Source: JBGQOJ01 sp052119585 (GTDB lineage: Bacteria; Pseudomonadota; Alphaproteobacteria; Rhodobacterales; Rhodobacteraceae). Taken from it: 64,000 nt of DNA. The stretch's first letter is position 1; each line of letters opens with the position of its first letter. Positions 7,380-16,259 of this stretch are shown here, piece by piece. The notes beneath the pieces are model-generated. The model did no database searches. It was not told the origin of the DNA and worked only from the letters and a program-made list of their open reading frames with translations. The position numbers and the translations under genes were made by a program. The DNA lies in the NCBI RefSeq assembly GCF_052119585.1, contig NZ_JBGQOJ010000003.1, forward strand, positions 1 to 64,000. Direction: 5' to 3'.

Positions 7380-9050
7380 ATGGATATCAAGAAGATCAAC
7401 TCTGGACTGTCTGTCAGCCCGCAAATCGAGGTCGCCGAACTGGCCGAGATCGCAAAGCTTGGCTTTCGCTCTGTCATTTGCAACCGTCCCGATGGCGAAG
7501 GCGCCGATCAGCCGACCTTTCCCGAGATCGAGAAAAAGGCCCGGGCCGCAGGGTTGCAGGCGCGCTATATCCCGATCACGCCCGGCAAGGTGCAGGACGA
7601 TGACGCGACCAAATTCTCGGACGCGCTGACCGAACTGCCGGGGCCGGTTCTGGCCTATTGCCGCACCGGCACGCGCTCTGCCACGCTGTGGTCGCTGGGC
7701 GAAGGTGCCAAGGGCACGCCGGTTCCCGATATCCTGTCCGCGACCAAGGCCGCCGGTTATGACATGTCCGGCGTCGCCCGCCGCATTGCCAATGGTGGCA
7801 GGACGCCCACCGATGTGGCCGATGTGGTCCATGACATCGTGATCGTCGGGGGCGGTGCCGCCGGTATTGCCGTGGCCGCCAGCCTGCTGTCGCGCGACAA
7901 GGATCTGGACATCGCCATCATTGATCCCGCCGATGTGCATTACTATCAGCCCGGCTGGACGATGGTCGGTGGTGGCATTTTCACCGCCGAAGAGACCGCG
8001 AAAACGATGGCCTCGCTGATCCCCCAAGGGGTCAAATGGATCAAGGCCGCCGTCAGCGCCTTCGAGCCGCAGAACAACGTGGTCATTCTGGATGGCTGCC
8101 GCGTGGTGAAATACACCCGCATGATCGTGGCGCCGGGGATTAAGCTGAACTGGAATGGCATCGAGGGGCTGGTGGACACACTGGGCCGCAATGGCGTCAC
8201 GTCGAATTACCGTTACGATCTGGCACCTTACACCTGGAACCTCGTGCAAAACATGAAGCAGGGCCGCGCGCTGTTCACCCAGCCGCCGATGCCGATAAAA
8301 TGCGCGGGTGCACCGCAAAAGGCGATGTATCTGTCGGGCGACCACTGGACCCGCACCGGCGCGATCAAGAACATCGACATCGCGTTCTACAACGCGGGCG
8401 GCGTGCTGTTCGGGGTCAAGGAATATGTCCCCGCATTGATGCAATACATCGACCGCTACGGCGTCGATCTGAAGTTCACGCACACACTGAAACGCATCGA
8501 CGGCCCCGCGAAAACCGCATGGTTCACCAGGACTGACGCCGATGGCACGACCTCCGAGGTCGAGGCGAAGTTCGACATGATCCATGTTGTTCCGCCCCAG
8601 ACCGCGCCCGATTTTATCCGCGTCAGCCCGCTTGCCGATGCCGCCGGATGGGTCGATGTGGATCAGGCCACCCTGCGCCACAAGACCTATGACAACATCT
8701 GGTCGCTCGGCGATGTGATGAACGCGCCCAACGCGAAAACCGCCGCCGCCGCGCGGATGCAGGCCCCGATCGTGGCCAACAACCTGATCGCGGACATGCG
8801 CGGGGCGTCTGCCGTGGCGCATTACAACGGTTATGGCTCCTGCCCGCTGACGGTAGAGCGCGGCAAGATCGTGCTGGCCGAATTCGGATACGGCGGCAAG
8901 CTGTTGCCGTCCTTCCCGAAATGGCTGATCGACGGAACCAAGCCGTCGCGGGCCGCATGGCTGCTGAAGGAAAAGATCCTACCGCCCATCTACTGGAAAG
9001 GGATGCTGCGCGGGAAAGAATGGATGGCGAAACCCGAAATCGCCAACTGA
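7380..9050 (+). CDS. DUF442 sulfurtransferase/phosphatase-like domain fused to type II sulfide:quinone oxidoreductase
   Basis: A 556-residue fusion. Residues 1-105 form a DUF442 (TIGR01244-like) domain with the Cys-loop CRTGTRS at 94-100. Residues 150-550 form a flavoprotein with the FAD motif GGGAAG at 157-162. This part resembles mammalian-type SQOR: Cys308 lies in PIKCAGAPQK and Cys488 in GYGSCPLT, matching the two redox cysteines, and ADAAGWVDVD near 420 is another shared block. The enzyme would oxidise sulfide, pass electrons to quinone and hand sulfur to a thiol acceptor. The DUF442 domain probably handles that persulfide, which the upstream dioxygenase would consume. GGGAGG precedes the ATG. 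Confidence 0.92.
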   Translation: MDIKKINSGLSVSPQIEVAELAEIAKLGFRSVICNRPDGEGADQPTFPEIEKKARAAGLQARYIPITPGKVQDDDATKFSDALTELPGPVLAYCRTGTRSATLWSLGEGAKGTPVPDILSATKAAGYDMSGVARRIANGGRTPTDVADVVHDIVIVGGGAAGIAVAASLLSRDKDLDIAIIDPADVHYYQPGWTMVGGGIFTAEETAKTMASLIPQGVKWIKAAVSAFEPQNNVVILDGCRVVKYTRMIVAPGIKLNWNGIEGLVDTLGRNGVTSNYRYDLAPYTWNLVQNMKQGRALFTQPPMPIKCAGAPQKAMYLSGDHWTRTGAIKNIDIAFYNAGGVLFGVKEYVPALMQYIDRYGVDLKFTHTLKRIDGPAKTAWFTRTDADGTTSEVEAKFDMIHVVPPQTAPDFIRVSPLADAAGWVDVDQATLRHKTYDNIWSLGDVMNAPNAKTAAAARMQAPIVANNLIADMRGASAVAHYNGYGSCPLTVERGKIVLAEFGYGGKLLPSFPKWLIDGTKPSRAAWLLKEKILPPIYWKGMLRGKEWMAKPEIAN

Positions 9051-9085
9051 CCCGTAACGGGGTCCAGCCGGCTTGCACGCGCCGC

Positions 9086-9137
9086 CGCGCGGGTGCAGGC
9101 CAATTCCCCCTGCCCGATGGCGCGCCGCACCCGCGCG
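9086..9137. terminator. Long GC-rich hairpin between the SQR and sulP genes
   Basis: An 11-base perfect stem (9086-9096 with 9127-9137) encloses a 30-base loop. No T-tract follows, so it is not a classical terminator. It could slow transcription or process the message between the SQR and transporter genes. Confidence 0.35.
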
Positions 9138-9172
9138 CCCTTGGTGCCTGCTTGTGATGAAAGACATGCCCG

Positions 9173-10912
9173 ATGGCCTCGCCTGCCCTGATCCGTTCCC
9201 TTGCCCGCTATGTTCCTGTTCTGGACTGGGGCCGCACGTATAACCGCGACAACCTGACCAACGATCTGGTTGCCGCCGTGATCGTCACCATCATGCTTGT
9301 GCCGCAATCGCTGGCCTATGCGCTGCTCGCGGGGCTTCCGGCCGAAATGGGGATCTATGCCTCGATCGTGCCGATCATCCTTTACGCGATCTTCGGCACC
9401 AGCCGCGCGCTGGCCGTGGGGCCTGTCGCCGTTGTGTCACTGATGACCGCCGCCGCCATCGGCAAGGTCGCGGCCCCCGGATCGCCCGAATACATCACCG
9501 CCGCCCTGACGCTGGCCTTTCTGTCGGGCGCGTTCCTGCTGGGCATGGGTTTTTTGCGTCTGGGGTTTCTGGCGAACTTTCTGTCGCATCCGGTGATCGC
9601 GGGTTTCATCACCGCGTCGGGCGTGCTGATCGCCACCAGCCAGATCAAACATATTCTGGGCATCAAGGTTTCGGGCGACACGATGCCCGAAATGCTGGAG
9701 GGGATTTTCACCCACCTGGGCGACACCAACCTGATCACGCTGGTCATCGGCGTATCCGCCACCGCCTTTTTGTTCTGGGTGCGCAAGGGGTTGCGACCGC
9801 TTCTGATCCGCGCGGGTCTGGGCAAGCGCCTGACGGACATCGGCACAAAGGCCGGTCCGGTGGCCGCTGTTGTCGTCACCACCCTTGTCGTCTGGCTGTT
9901 CGGTCTGGCGGATTACGGCGTGCGCGTTGTGGGCGAAGTTCCGCAAAGCCTGCCACCGCTGACCATGCCGTCGTTTTCCCCCGACCTTTGGGGTAGCCTG
10001 ATCGGTTCTGCCATCCTTTTGTCGGTCATCGGGTTTGTGGAATCCATTTCCGTGGCGCAGACCCTTGCCGCCAAGAAACGTCAGCGTATCACGCCGGATC
10101 AGGAACTGATCGGTCTGGGGGCCGCCAACATCGGCGCGGCCTTTACAGGCGGCTATCCGGTGACGGGCGGATTTTCGCGGTCGGTGGTCAACTATGACGC
10201 GGGCGCCGAAACGCCCGCGGCGGGGGCCTACACCGCTGTCGGTCTTGCCTTTGCCGCCCTTCTACTGACACCGCTGATCTACTTCCTGCCGCAGGCAACC
10301 CTTGCCGCGACGATTATCGTGGCTGTACTTAGTCTGGTGGATTTCAGCATTCTGCCAAAAACATGGGCCTATTCGAAATCGGATTTCGCTGCGGTTTCCG
10401 CTACGATTGTCCTGACGCTGTTGTTCGGGGTCGAGGCGGGCGTCAGCGCGGGCGTGGCCCTGTCGATCCTGATCCACCTGTTTAAAACCTCGCGCCCACA
10501 TATGGCAGTCGTCGGTCAGGTTCCCGGATCCGAGCATTTCCGCAATGTGCTGCGTCACGAGGTGGTCACCCAGCCCGAGATCCTGACCCTGCGCGTCGAC
10601 GAAAGCCTGTATTTCGCCAACGCCCGGTTTCTGGAAGACAAGGTCTATGACATGGTTGCGTCCCGCCCCGACCTGAAGCATGTCATCCTGATGTGCCCCG
10701 CAGTCAACGCCATCGACATGAGCGCGCTGGAAAGCCTTGAGGCGATCAACGAACGCCTGCGCGACCTTGGCGTCACCTTCCACCTGTCAGAGGTCAAAGG
10801 CCCCGTCATGGACCGCCTGAAAACCAGCGACTTTTTGCATCACCTGACGGGCCGCGTGTTCCTGAGCCAGCATCAGGCCATCGCAGAGCTTAAACCAACC
10901 CAAGCCGCATAA
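9173..10912 (+). CDS. SulP-family inorganic anion transporter
   Basis: The 579-residue membrane protein has about ten to twelve hydrophobic segments in its first 420 residues and a cytoplasmic STAS domain near 440-570, the standard SulP layout. Family blocks seen are VPQSLAYALLAGLPAEMGIYAS near the N-terminus and FTGGYPVTGGFSRSVVNYDAGAETP in the middle. SulP proteins carry sulfate, bicarbonate or other anions. Its place behind the sulfide-oxidation genes suggests sulfate or sulfite, but the sequence does not prove this. The spacer contains a strong hairpin, so it may be only partly coupled to the upstream operon. Confidence 0.88.
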   Translation: MASPALIRSLARYVPVLDWGRTYNRDNLTNDLVAAVIVTIMLVPQSLAYALLAGLPAEMGIYASIVPIILYAIFGTSRALAVGPVAVVSLMTAAAIGKVAAPGSPEYITAALTLAFLSGAFLLGMGFLRLGFLANFLSHPVIAGFITASGVLIATSQIKHILGIKVSGDTMPEMLEGIFTHLGDTNLITLVIGVSATAFLFWVRKGLRPLLIRAGLGKRLTDIGTKAGPVAAVVVTTLVVWLFGLADYGVRVVGEVPQSLPPLTMPSFSPDLWGSLIGSAILLSVIGFVESISVAQTLAAKKRQRITPDQELIGLGAANIGAAFTGGYPVTGGFSRSVVNYDAGAETPAAGAYTAVGLAFAALLLTPLIYFLPQATLAATIIVAVLSLVDFSILPKTWAYSKSDFAAVSATIVLTLLFGVEAGVSAGVALSILIHLFKTSRPHMAVVGQVPGSEHFRNVLRHEVVTQPEILTLRVDESLYFANARFLEDKVYDMVASRPDLKHVILMCPAVNAIDMSALESLEAINERLRDLGVTFHLSEVKGPVMDRLKTSDFLHHLTGRVFLSQHQAIAELKPTQAA

Positions 10913-10927
10913 TCCAAAGGAATTCCT

Positions 10928-11356
10928 ATGAAACTGATCCTCGCCGCCACCCTTATCCTGTCCGCAGGCAACGCCATTGCACAGGACGGCCCCGGCGCCC
11001 ATTTCCTGTCCGTCTGGGATCTGGACAGCGACGGCACCGTCACACTGGCCGAGGCGCAAGAGCAGCGCACAAACGTGTTCAACACCTTTGACGAAAACAC
11101 GGACGGCCAGTTGGACGCTGCCGAATATGCCGTCTTCGACGCGCACCGCGCCGAAGACGCGCAGCAAAACGGTATGGGCCACGGCGCGGGCGCACAGAAG
11201 ATGCACGAAGGCATGGCAATGACCTTCAACGATGTGAACGCGGATGGTTCGGTCGCTCTGGACGAGTTTCTGACACAGGCAGAAGGCTGGCTGGCACTGG
11301 TTGACCGGAACGCCGACGGTGCCGTGACACAGGCCGATTTCGGCCCGAAAGCCTGA
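10928..11356 (+). CDS. Secreted EF-hand calcium-binding protein
   Basis: A 142-residue protein with a cleavable signal peptide (cleavage probably after GNAIAQ, about residue 19). Three EF-hand loops are visible: DLDSDGTVTLAE, DENTDGQLDAAE and DVNADGSVALDE, and a fourth weaker one reads DRNADGAVTQAD. It should act in the periplasm. AAAGGA lies in front of the ATG, and the gene follows sulP by 15 bases, so the two are probably co-transcribed. Its function is not evident. Confidence 0.82.
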   Translation: MKLILAATLILSAGNAIAQDGPGAHFLSVWDLDSDGTVTLAEAQEQRTNVFNTFDENTDGQLDAAEYAVFDAHRAEDAQQNGMGHGAGAQKMHEGMAMTFNDVNADGSVALDEFLTQAEGWLALVDRNADGAVTQADFGPKA

Positions 11357-11362
11357 AAGTCC

Positions 11363-11386
11363 GGGCAGGCCTTCGCTGGCCTGCCC
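11363..11386. terminator. Terminator-like hairpin between convergent genes
   Basis: A perfect nine-base stem (GGGCAGGCC with GGCCTGCCC) and a six-base loop lie between the convergent EF-hand and DUF1097 genes. A T-tract is lacking, but the location suggests a bidirectional stop. Confidence 0.6.
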
Positions 11387-11395
11387 GCCCCCCGT

Positions 11396-11887
11396 CTAGG
11401 ACTTGACCATCAGACCGGCGGCTTTTTCAGACACAAAGCCGAAGACGTTGCCAAGGACCAGCGAAGCCGCGATCAGCGCGCTTGCCGGGATCAGCGCCGA
11501 TACATCGCCGATCGCCACGCCGGTCAGCAAGGCGAATGCCGCCGTCGACGCATAGCCGTACACACCGGCCGGAATGGTCGACAACGCGCGAAGATGGGCG
11601 CCCATCACCAGAACCACAACCGACAGCCCCACCAGCACGGATGTCACCACGACAGAGCCGCCAACGGTGCCCACGACCAACAGCGCCACAGTTGCCACGA
11701 CAACACCCCAGATATGGTTGGTGCATGATTTGGTCAGGGCTTCGGTCTTGCCGCCGGTGTGGTAAAAGCTTCCCCAACCGATGAAAAGTGCCCAGACCTG
11801 AAGCCCGAAACCGGTGCCCAGACAAATCCAGGTCGCAACAGCGGCCAGCACGCCGATCGACAGAGCAAGTGCATTTATTAGGTTCAT
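11396..11887 (-). CDS. DUF1097 family membrane protein
   Basis: A 163-residue inner-membrane protein with about five hydrophobic segments. The pattern FIGWGSFYHTGGKTEALTKSCTNHIWGV around residues 38-65 is characteristic of the DUF1097 (YcdZ-like) family. The start at 11887 follows GGGAGG; an upstream ATG in the same frame has no ribosome binding site. Function in this family is unknown. It is transcribed divergently from the Lrp-type regulator at 12087. Confidence 0.8.
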   Translation of the reverse strand: MNLINALALSIGVLAAVATWICLGTGFGLQVWALFIGWGSFYHTGGKTEALTKSCTNHIWGVVVATVALLVVGTVGGSVVVTSVLVGLSVVVLVMGAHLRALSTIPAGVYGYASTAAFALLTGVAIGDVSALIPASALIAASLVLGNVFGFVSEKAAGLMVKS

Positions 11888-12086
11888 TGTATCCCTCCCT
11901 TTGATCCCTGATGGCATTCAGGGCTGCGCAAAGGCTAGGTCGGTCGGCGGGGTTTGCGTATTCGACTTTGGTTTATGGCACTTTGGTCTCTGCGACCCTC
12001 GGGCAATCGCGGTCCGGTTCTGGACAAACCGCGTCATTTGACCGAAGGCTTGGGCGACCCACCCGATGGAACCCGAACAGGCGACA

Positions 12087-12575
12087 ATGACCCGACTGGA
12101 TGCCCGAGATATAGAGATCCTGAAAATCCTGTCGCGCGAGGGGCGGATTTCCAAGGCCGATCTTGCGGCGCGGATCAATCTGTCGGCCTCTCCCGCGTGG
12201 GAACGCCTGAAACGGCTGGAGGCGGCAGGGGTCATCACCTGCTACCGCGCCGAGGTGGCATTGAAGCGAATCGCGCCCCATGTCACCATTTTTGTGACGC
12301 TGGAACTGGACCGCCACGACGCGGGCAGTTTCAGGACATTCGAGACGCTGGCAGAGGCAGAACCGCAAATCACCGCCTGCTGGGCGCTGGGGGGCGGGTT
12401 CGACTATCTGGTGCAGGTCGTCACCCGCGACATCGACAGCTATCAGCGGCTGATGGATGACCTGCTGGACCGCGGCGCGGGCATCGCGCGCTATTACACC
12501 TATGTCGTTACAAAGACGCTGAAATCCGGGGCATCGCTGCCCTTTGATGTGCTGCTTGGTCCCGACCGGCCCTAG
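12087..12575 (+). CDS. doeX: Lrp/AsnC-family regulator, probably DoeX for ectoine degradation
   Basis: A 162-residue regulator with an N-terminal winged helix (DIEILKILSREGRISKADLAARINLS) and a C-terminal RAM ligand-binding domain (about 70-145, including ACWALGGGFDYLVQVV). It directly precedes the ectoine-degradation genes, as DoeX does in other proteobacteria. The ATG at 12087 is chosen from family N-termini; an in-frame ATG at 12066 is the alternative, and neither has a strong ribosome binding site. It probably responds to L-diaminobutyrate or its acetyl form, by analogy with the known DoeX/EnuR-type regulators of ectoine genes. Confidence 0.83.
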   Translation: MTRLDARDIEILKILSREGRISKADLAARINLSASPAWERLKRLEAAGVITCYRAEVALKRIAPHVTIFVTLELDRHDAGSFRTFETLAEAEPQITACWALGGGFDYLVQVVTRDIDSYQRLMDDLLDRGAGIARYYTYVVTKTLKSGASLPFDVLLGPDRP

Positions 12576-12675
12576 ACACCGAAGATTCGTCTGCGCGGCC
12601 CCCCGTTTTCGGACCCATGTTCTGCACCATCCTTGCTAGGGTTCCGCGAAACCTGATTTTTTGCCGGAGGATGCC

Positions 12676-14052
12676 ATGCTGCTGAATGACCAACTGGACG
12701 AGTGGGATCGCTCTAGCTTTTTCCACCCCTCGACCCATCTGGCGCAGCACGCCCGCGGGGAAAGCCCCAACAGGATCGTCACAGGCGGCAAGGGCGTGTT
12801 CATCGAGGACCGCAACGGCACCCGCCTGCTGGATGCTTTCGCCGGGCTATACTGCGTCAACGTCGGCTATGGCCGGACGGAAATCGCCGATGCGATTTCG
12901 AAACAGGCGCATGAGTTGGCCTATTACCACTCTTACGTCGGCACCGGCACAGAGGCCTCTATCACCTGCGCGAAAATGGTGATCGACCGCGCGCCCGACA
13001 CCATGTCCAAGGTCTATTTCGGCCAAAGCGGATCGGACGCGAACGAAACAAACGTGAAACTGGTCTGGTATTACAACAACGTCCTTGGCCGCCCCGCGAA
13101 GAAAAAGATCATCAGTCGCTGGCGTGGCTATCACGGATCGGGCCTGATGACGGGGTCATTGACCGGTCTGTCGCTGTTCCATAACCAGTTCGACCTGCCC
13201 CTGCCGCAGGTCAAGCACACGCTGGCCCCTTATTATTTCCGCCGCGAAGACCGCAGCATGACCGAAGCGCAGTTCAGCGCCCATTGCGCCGCAGAGCTTG
13301 AGGCGATGATCCTGACCGAAGGCCCCGACACCGTCGCCGCCTTTATCGCCGAACCGATGCTGGGCACCGGCGGCATCGTTCCGCCCCCCGCCGGATACTG
13401 GGCCGCGATCCAGCCGGTGCTGAAGAAATACGACATTTTGCTGATCGCGGACGAGGTCGTCACCGGCTTTGGCCGCCTTGGCACCATGTTCGGCAGCACC
13501 CATTTCGGCATGACGCCCGACATCATCACCATCGCCAAGGGGCTGACCTCTGCCTATGCGCCTTTGTCCGGCTCGATCATCTCTGACAAGGTGTTCAAGG
13601 TGCTGGAGCAAGGCACCGACACCTTCGGCCCCATCGGCCACGGCTGGACCTATTCCGCCCATCCCATCGGCGCAGCGGCGGGTGTCGCCAACCTGAAACT
13701 GATCGACGACCTTGGTCTGGTCGCGGCGGCGGGCGCGCAGGGCGCCTATCTGAACGCATCGCTGAAAGCAGCGTTGGCCGATCACCCATTGGTGGGCGAT
13801 GTGCGGGGAGAGGGCATGCTGGCCGCCGTCGAATTCGTGCAGGACAAGGATGATCGCGTGTTCTTTGACCCCGCGCAAAAGGTCGGGCCGATGATCTCGG
13901 CCGAGGTGGCAAAGCTGGGCGTCATCGCGCGGGCCATGCCACAGGGCGACATTCTGGGCTTTGCGCCGCCGCTGTGCATCACCCGCGCCGAGATCGACAC
14001 CGTGGTTGCCGCAACGATCGCGGCGGTGAATACTGTCGCCAAGACCCTTTAG
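12676..14052 (+). CDS. doeD: Class III aminotransferase, diaminobutyrate transaminase of ectoine degradation
   Basis: A 458-residue PLP enzyme expected to convert L-2,4-diaminobutyrate to aspartate semialdehyde. The cofactor region shows IADEVVTGFGRLG (Asp for the pyridine nitrogen) and IITIAKGLTSAYAPLSG (Lys for the Schiff base). An upstream TTG frame is rejected because GGAGG at 12666-12670 serves the ATG at 12676. It is encoded between doeX and doeA, in the order seen in ectoine-catabolic clusters. In isolation it could be called an omega-amino acid:pyruvate transaminase; the context decides for DoeD. Confidence 0.87.
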   Translation: MLLNDQLDEWDRSSFFHPSTHLAQHARGESPNRIVTGGKGVFIEDRNGTRLLDAFAGLYCVNVGYGRTEIADAISKQAHELAYYHSYVGTGTEASITCAKMVIDRAPDTMSKVYFGQSGSDANETNVKLVWYYNNVLGRPAKKKIISRWRGYHGSGLMTGSLTGLSLFHNQFDLPLPQVKHTLAPYYFRREDRSMTEAQFSAHCAAELEAMILTEGPDTVAAFIAEPMLGTGGIVPPPAGYWAAIQPVLKKYDILLIADEVVTGFGRLGTMFGSTHFGMTPDIITIAKGLTSAYAPLSGSIISDKVFKVLEQGTDTFGPIGHGWTYSAHPIGAAAGVANLKLIDDLGLVAAAGAQGAYLNASLKAALADHPLVGDVRGEGMLAAVEFVQDKDDRVFFDPAQKVGPMISAEVAKLGVIARAMPQGDILGFAPPLCITRAEIDTVVAATIAAVNTVAKTL

Positions 14053-14070
14053 CCCAAGGACCGCCCGCCC

Positions 14071-15252
14071 ATGTCCACCTTCGAGGCAAACTTTCCCACT
14101 GCGGAATACCACCGCCGCATCGCCCTGACCCGCGCCGAAATGGACAAGAGGGGCCTTGATATGATCGTGGTCACCGACCCGTCGAACATGTCATGGCTGA
14201 CCGGCTATGACGGCTGGTCGTTCTATGTGCATCAGGCGGTGGTTCTGGGGCCGACGGGCGATCCGGTGTGGTGGGGGCGCGCGATGGATATGGCCGGGGC
14301 GGAACGCACCGTGTTCATGCCCTCTGACCGGATCACCGGATATGACGATACCTTTGTGCAGAACCCCGAAAAGCACCCGATGCAGGAACTAGCCGCGCTG
14401 ATCAGGGACATGGGTGCAGAAACGGCGCGTCTGGGCGTCGAGACCGACAACTACTACTACACCGCCGCCGCCCATATGACCCTTTTGACCCATCTGCCAA
14501 AGGCCGTGATCCGCGACAGCACCGGACTGGTGAACTGGCAACGCGCCGTCAAATCCCCGCGCGAGATCGACTACATCCGCCGCGCCGCCCGCATCGTCGA
14601 ACACATGCACGACACCATCCTGCAAAAGGCCGAGCCGGGCATGCGCAAGAACGATCTGGTGGCCGAGATCTATCACGCGGGCATCACCGGCGCCGACGGG
14701 CATTGGGGCGATTACCCCGCCATTGTGCCCATGGCCCCCTCCGGGCTGGATGCCACCGCACCGCATCTGACATGGGACGACCAGCCGTTGCGCCGCGGCG
14801 AGGCGACGTTTTTCGAGATCGCCGGCGCCCACCGCCGCTATCAGTGCCCGCAGTCGCGCACGCTGTTCTTCGGCCAGCCGCCGCAAACCTACCGCGACGC
14901 GGAATCCGCCGTACTGGAGGCGGTCGAAGCCGGGCTGGAACAGGCGAAACCGGGCAATCTGGCCGAGGATATCGCCAATGCCTTCAACGCCGCGCTGAAC
15001 GCCAACGGCTTTGAAAAGGACAGCCGCTGCGGCTATGCCATCGGCCTGTCCTACCCCCCAGACTGGGGCGAGCGCACGATCTCGTTCCGGCGCGGCGACA
15101 AGACCGTGTTGCAGGCCGGCATGACCTTCCACTTCATGCCCGCGCTTTGGCTGGACGACGGCGGGCTGGAAATCACCGAACCGATCCTGATCACCGAAAC
15201 CGGAGCGGAATGCCTTTGCAACACCCCGCGCATACTTTTCGTCAAGGACTGA
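14071..15252 (+). CDS. doeA: Ectoine hydrolase DoeA (EutD), M24 fold
   Basis: A 393-residue pita-bread-fold hydrolase that would open the ectoine ring to N-acetyl-diaminobutyrate. The segment SNMSWLTGYDGWSFYVHQ near residue 35 is characteristic of DoeA/EutD. In the catalytic domain the usual M24 metal ligands are not conserved: the block reads FFEIAGAHRRYQCPQSRT, with Glu and Cys where peptidases have Asp. This fits a creatinase-like, non-peptidase mechanism. The gene starts 18 bases after doeD and is followed after four bases by doeB. Confidence 0.92.
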   Translation: MSTFEANFPTAEYHRRIALTRAEMDKRGLDMIVVTDPSNMSWLTGYDGWSFYVHQAVVLGPTGDPVWWGRAMDMAGAERTVFMPSDRITGYDDTFVQNPEKHPMQELAALIRDMGAETARLGVETDNYYYTAAAHMTLLTHLPKAVIRDSTGLVNWQRAVKSPREIDYIRRAARIVEHMHDTILQKAEPGMRKNDLVAEIYHAGITGADGHWGDYPAIVPMAPSGLDATAPHLTWDDQPLRRGEATFFEIAGAHRRYQCPQSRTLFFGQPPQTYRDAESAVLEAVEAGLEQAKPGNLAEDIANAFNAALNANGFEKDSRCGYAIGLSYPPDWGERTISFRRGDKTVLQAGMTFHFMPALWLDDGGLEITEPILITETGAECLCNTPRILFVKD

Positions 15253-15256
15253 CCCG

Positions 15257-16249
15257 ATGACCGCAAACCCGATCCGCCCCACGATCCCGCTGGACCGCGA
15301 CGGCGTCCACCACGGGTTCCTGCGTCTGCCCCACAGCCGCAACGACAGCGCGTGGGGGGCGGTGATGATCCCGATCACCGTGGTGCAAAACGGCAATGGC
15401 CCCACCGCCCTGCTGACGGGTGGAAACCACGGTGACGAATACGAAGGGCCGGTGGCGCTGCAACAGCTTGCCGCGACCCTGACCGCCGACCGGATCACAG
15501 GCCGCGTCATCATCGTGCCCTTCTTCAATGCGCCTGCTGTTCAGGCGGGCACGCGGGTCTCTCCCATTGATCAGGTCAACCTGAACCGCGCCTTTCCGGG
15601 CGATCCAGCGGGCACGGCGACATCCAAGATCGCGGATTACTTCAACCGGGTGCTGGTACCGATGGCCGATGTCGTGCTTGATTTCCACTCGGGCGGTAAA
15701 ACGCTGGATTTCCTGCCCTTCGCCGCCATCCACATCCTGCCCGACGCACGCCAACAGGCCGCATCCGAGGCCGCGATGATGGCCTTCAATGCGCCCTATT
15801 CGATGCGGATGCTGGAAATTGACGGGGCCGCAATGTATGATACCGCCGTCGAGGCGCAGGGCAAGGTGTTCGTGACAACCGAACTGGGCGGCGGCGGCAC
15901 AGCGACAACGCAAACCATTGGAATTGCAAGAAAGGGCGCGCGAAACCTGCTGATCCATGCGGGTATCCTGAACGGCAGGCCGGACATCGCGCCCAGTGTC
16001 ATGCTGGATATGCCGGATAGCGATTGCTTTGTGATTTCGAACGACGCAGGCCTGTTCGAGCCGCTTGTCGATCTGGGCGATACCGTCACCAAGGACCAGC
16101 CCGTCGCCCGCATCTGGTCTGTTGACCGCAGCGGTCAGCCCCCCGTCACCTATACCGCCAACCGCGCCGGTCTTGTCACCGCACGGCATTTTCCGGGGGT
16201 GATCCAGATGGGCGATTGCATGACCGTTGTGGCCGTCGTGCTGACCTGA
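15257..16249 (+). CDS. doeB: N-alpha-acetyl-L-diaminobutyrate deacetylase DoeB (EutE)
   Basis: A 330-residue zinc hydrolase of the succinylglutamate desuccinylase/aspartoacylase family. The metal motif GGNHGDEYEGP (His56 and Glu59 region) and the later LDFHSGG are in the expected order, and a C-terminal beta domain (about 255-328) follows. It would remove the acetyl group from the product of DoeA and feed DoeD. It starts four bases after doeA. Directly behind it the locus is decayed (see the pseudogenes), so doeB is the last intact gene of the cluster. Confidence 0.92.
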   Translation: MTANPIRPTIPLDRDGVHHGFLRLPHSRNDSAWGAVMIPITVVQNGNGPTALLTGGNHGDEYEGPVALQQLAATLTADRITGRVIIVPFFNAPAVQAGTRVSPIDQVNLNRAFPGDPAGTATSKIADYFNRVLVPMADVVLDFHSGGKTLDFLPFAAIHILPDARQQAASEAAMMAFNAPYSMRMLEIDGAAMYDTAVEAQGKVFVTTELGGGGTATTQTIGIARKGARNLLIHAGILNGRPDIAPSVMLDMPDSDCFVISNDAGLFEPLVDLGDTVTKDQPVARIWSVDRSGQPPVTYTANRAGLVTARHFPGVIQMGDCMTVVAVVLT

Positions 16250-16259
16250 GGGGCCCGCA

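Noticed and set aside
6414..8822. An 802-residue minus-strand open frame across the persulfide dioxygenase and SQR genes
   Set aside because: It is the antisense frame of two genes with clear catalytic motifs; its protein is rich in Arg, Gly and His and matches no family. Long antisense frames are expected at this GC content.
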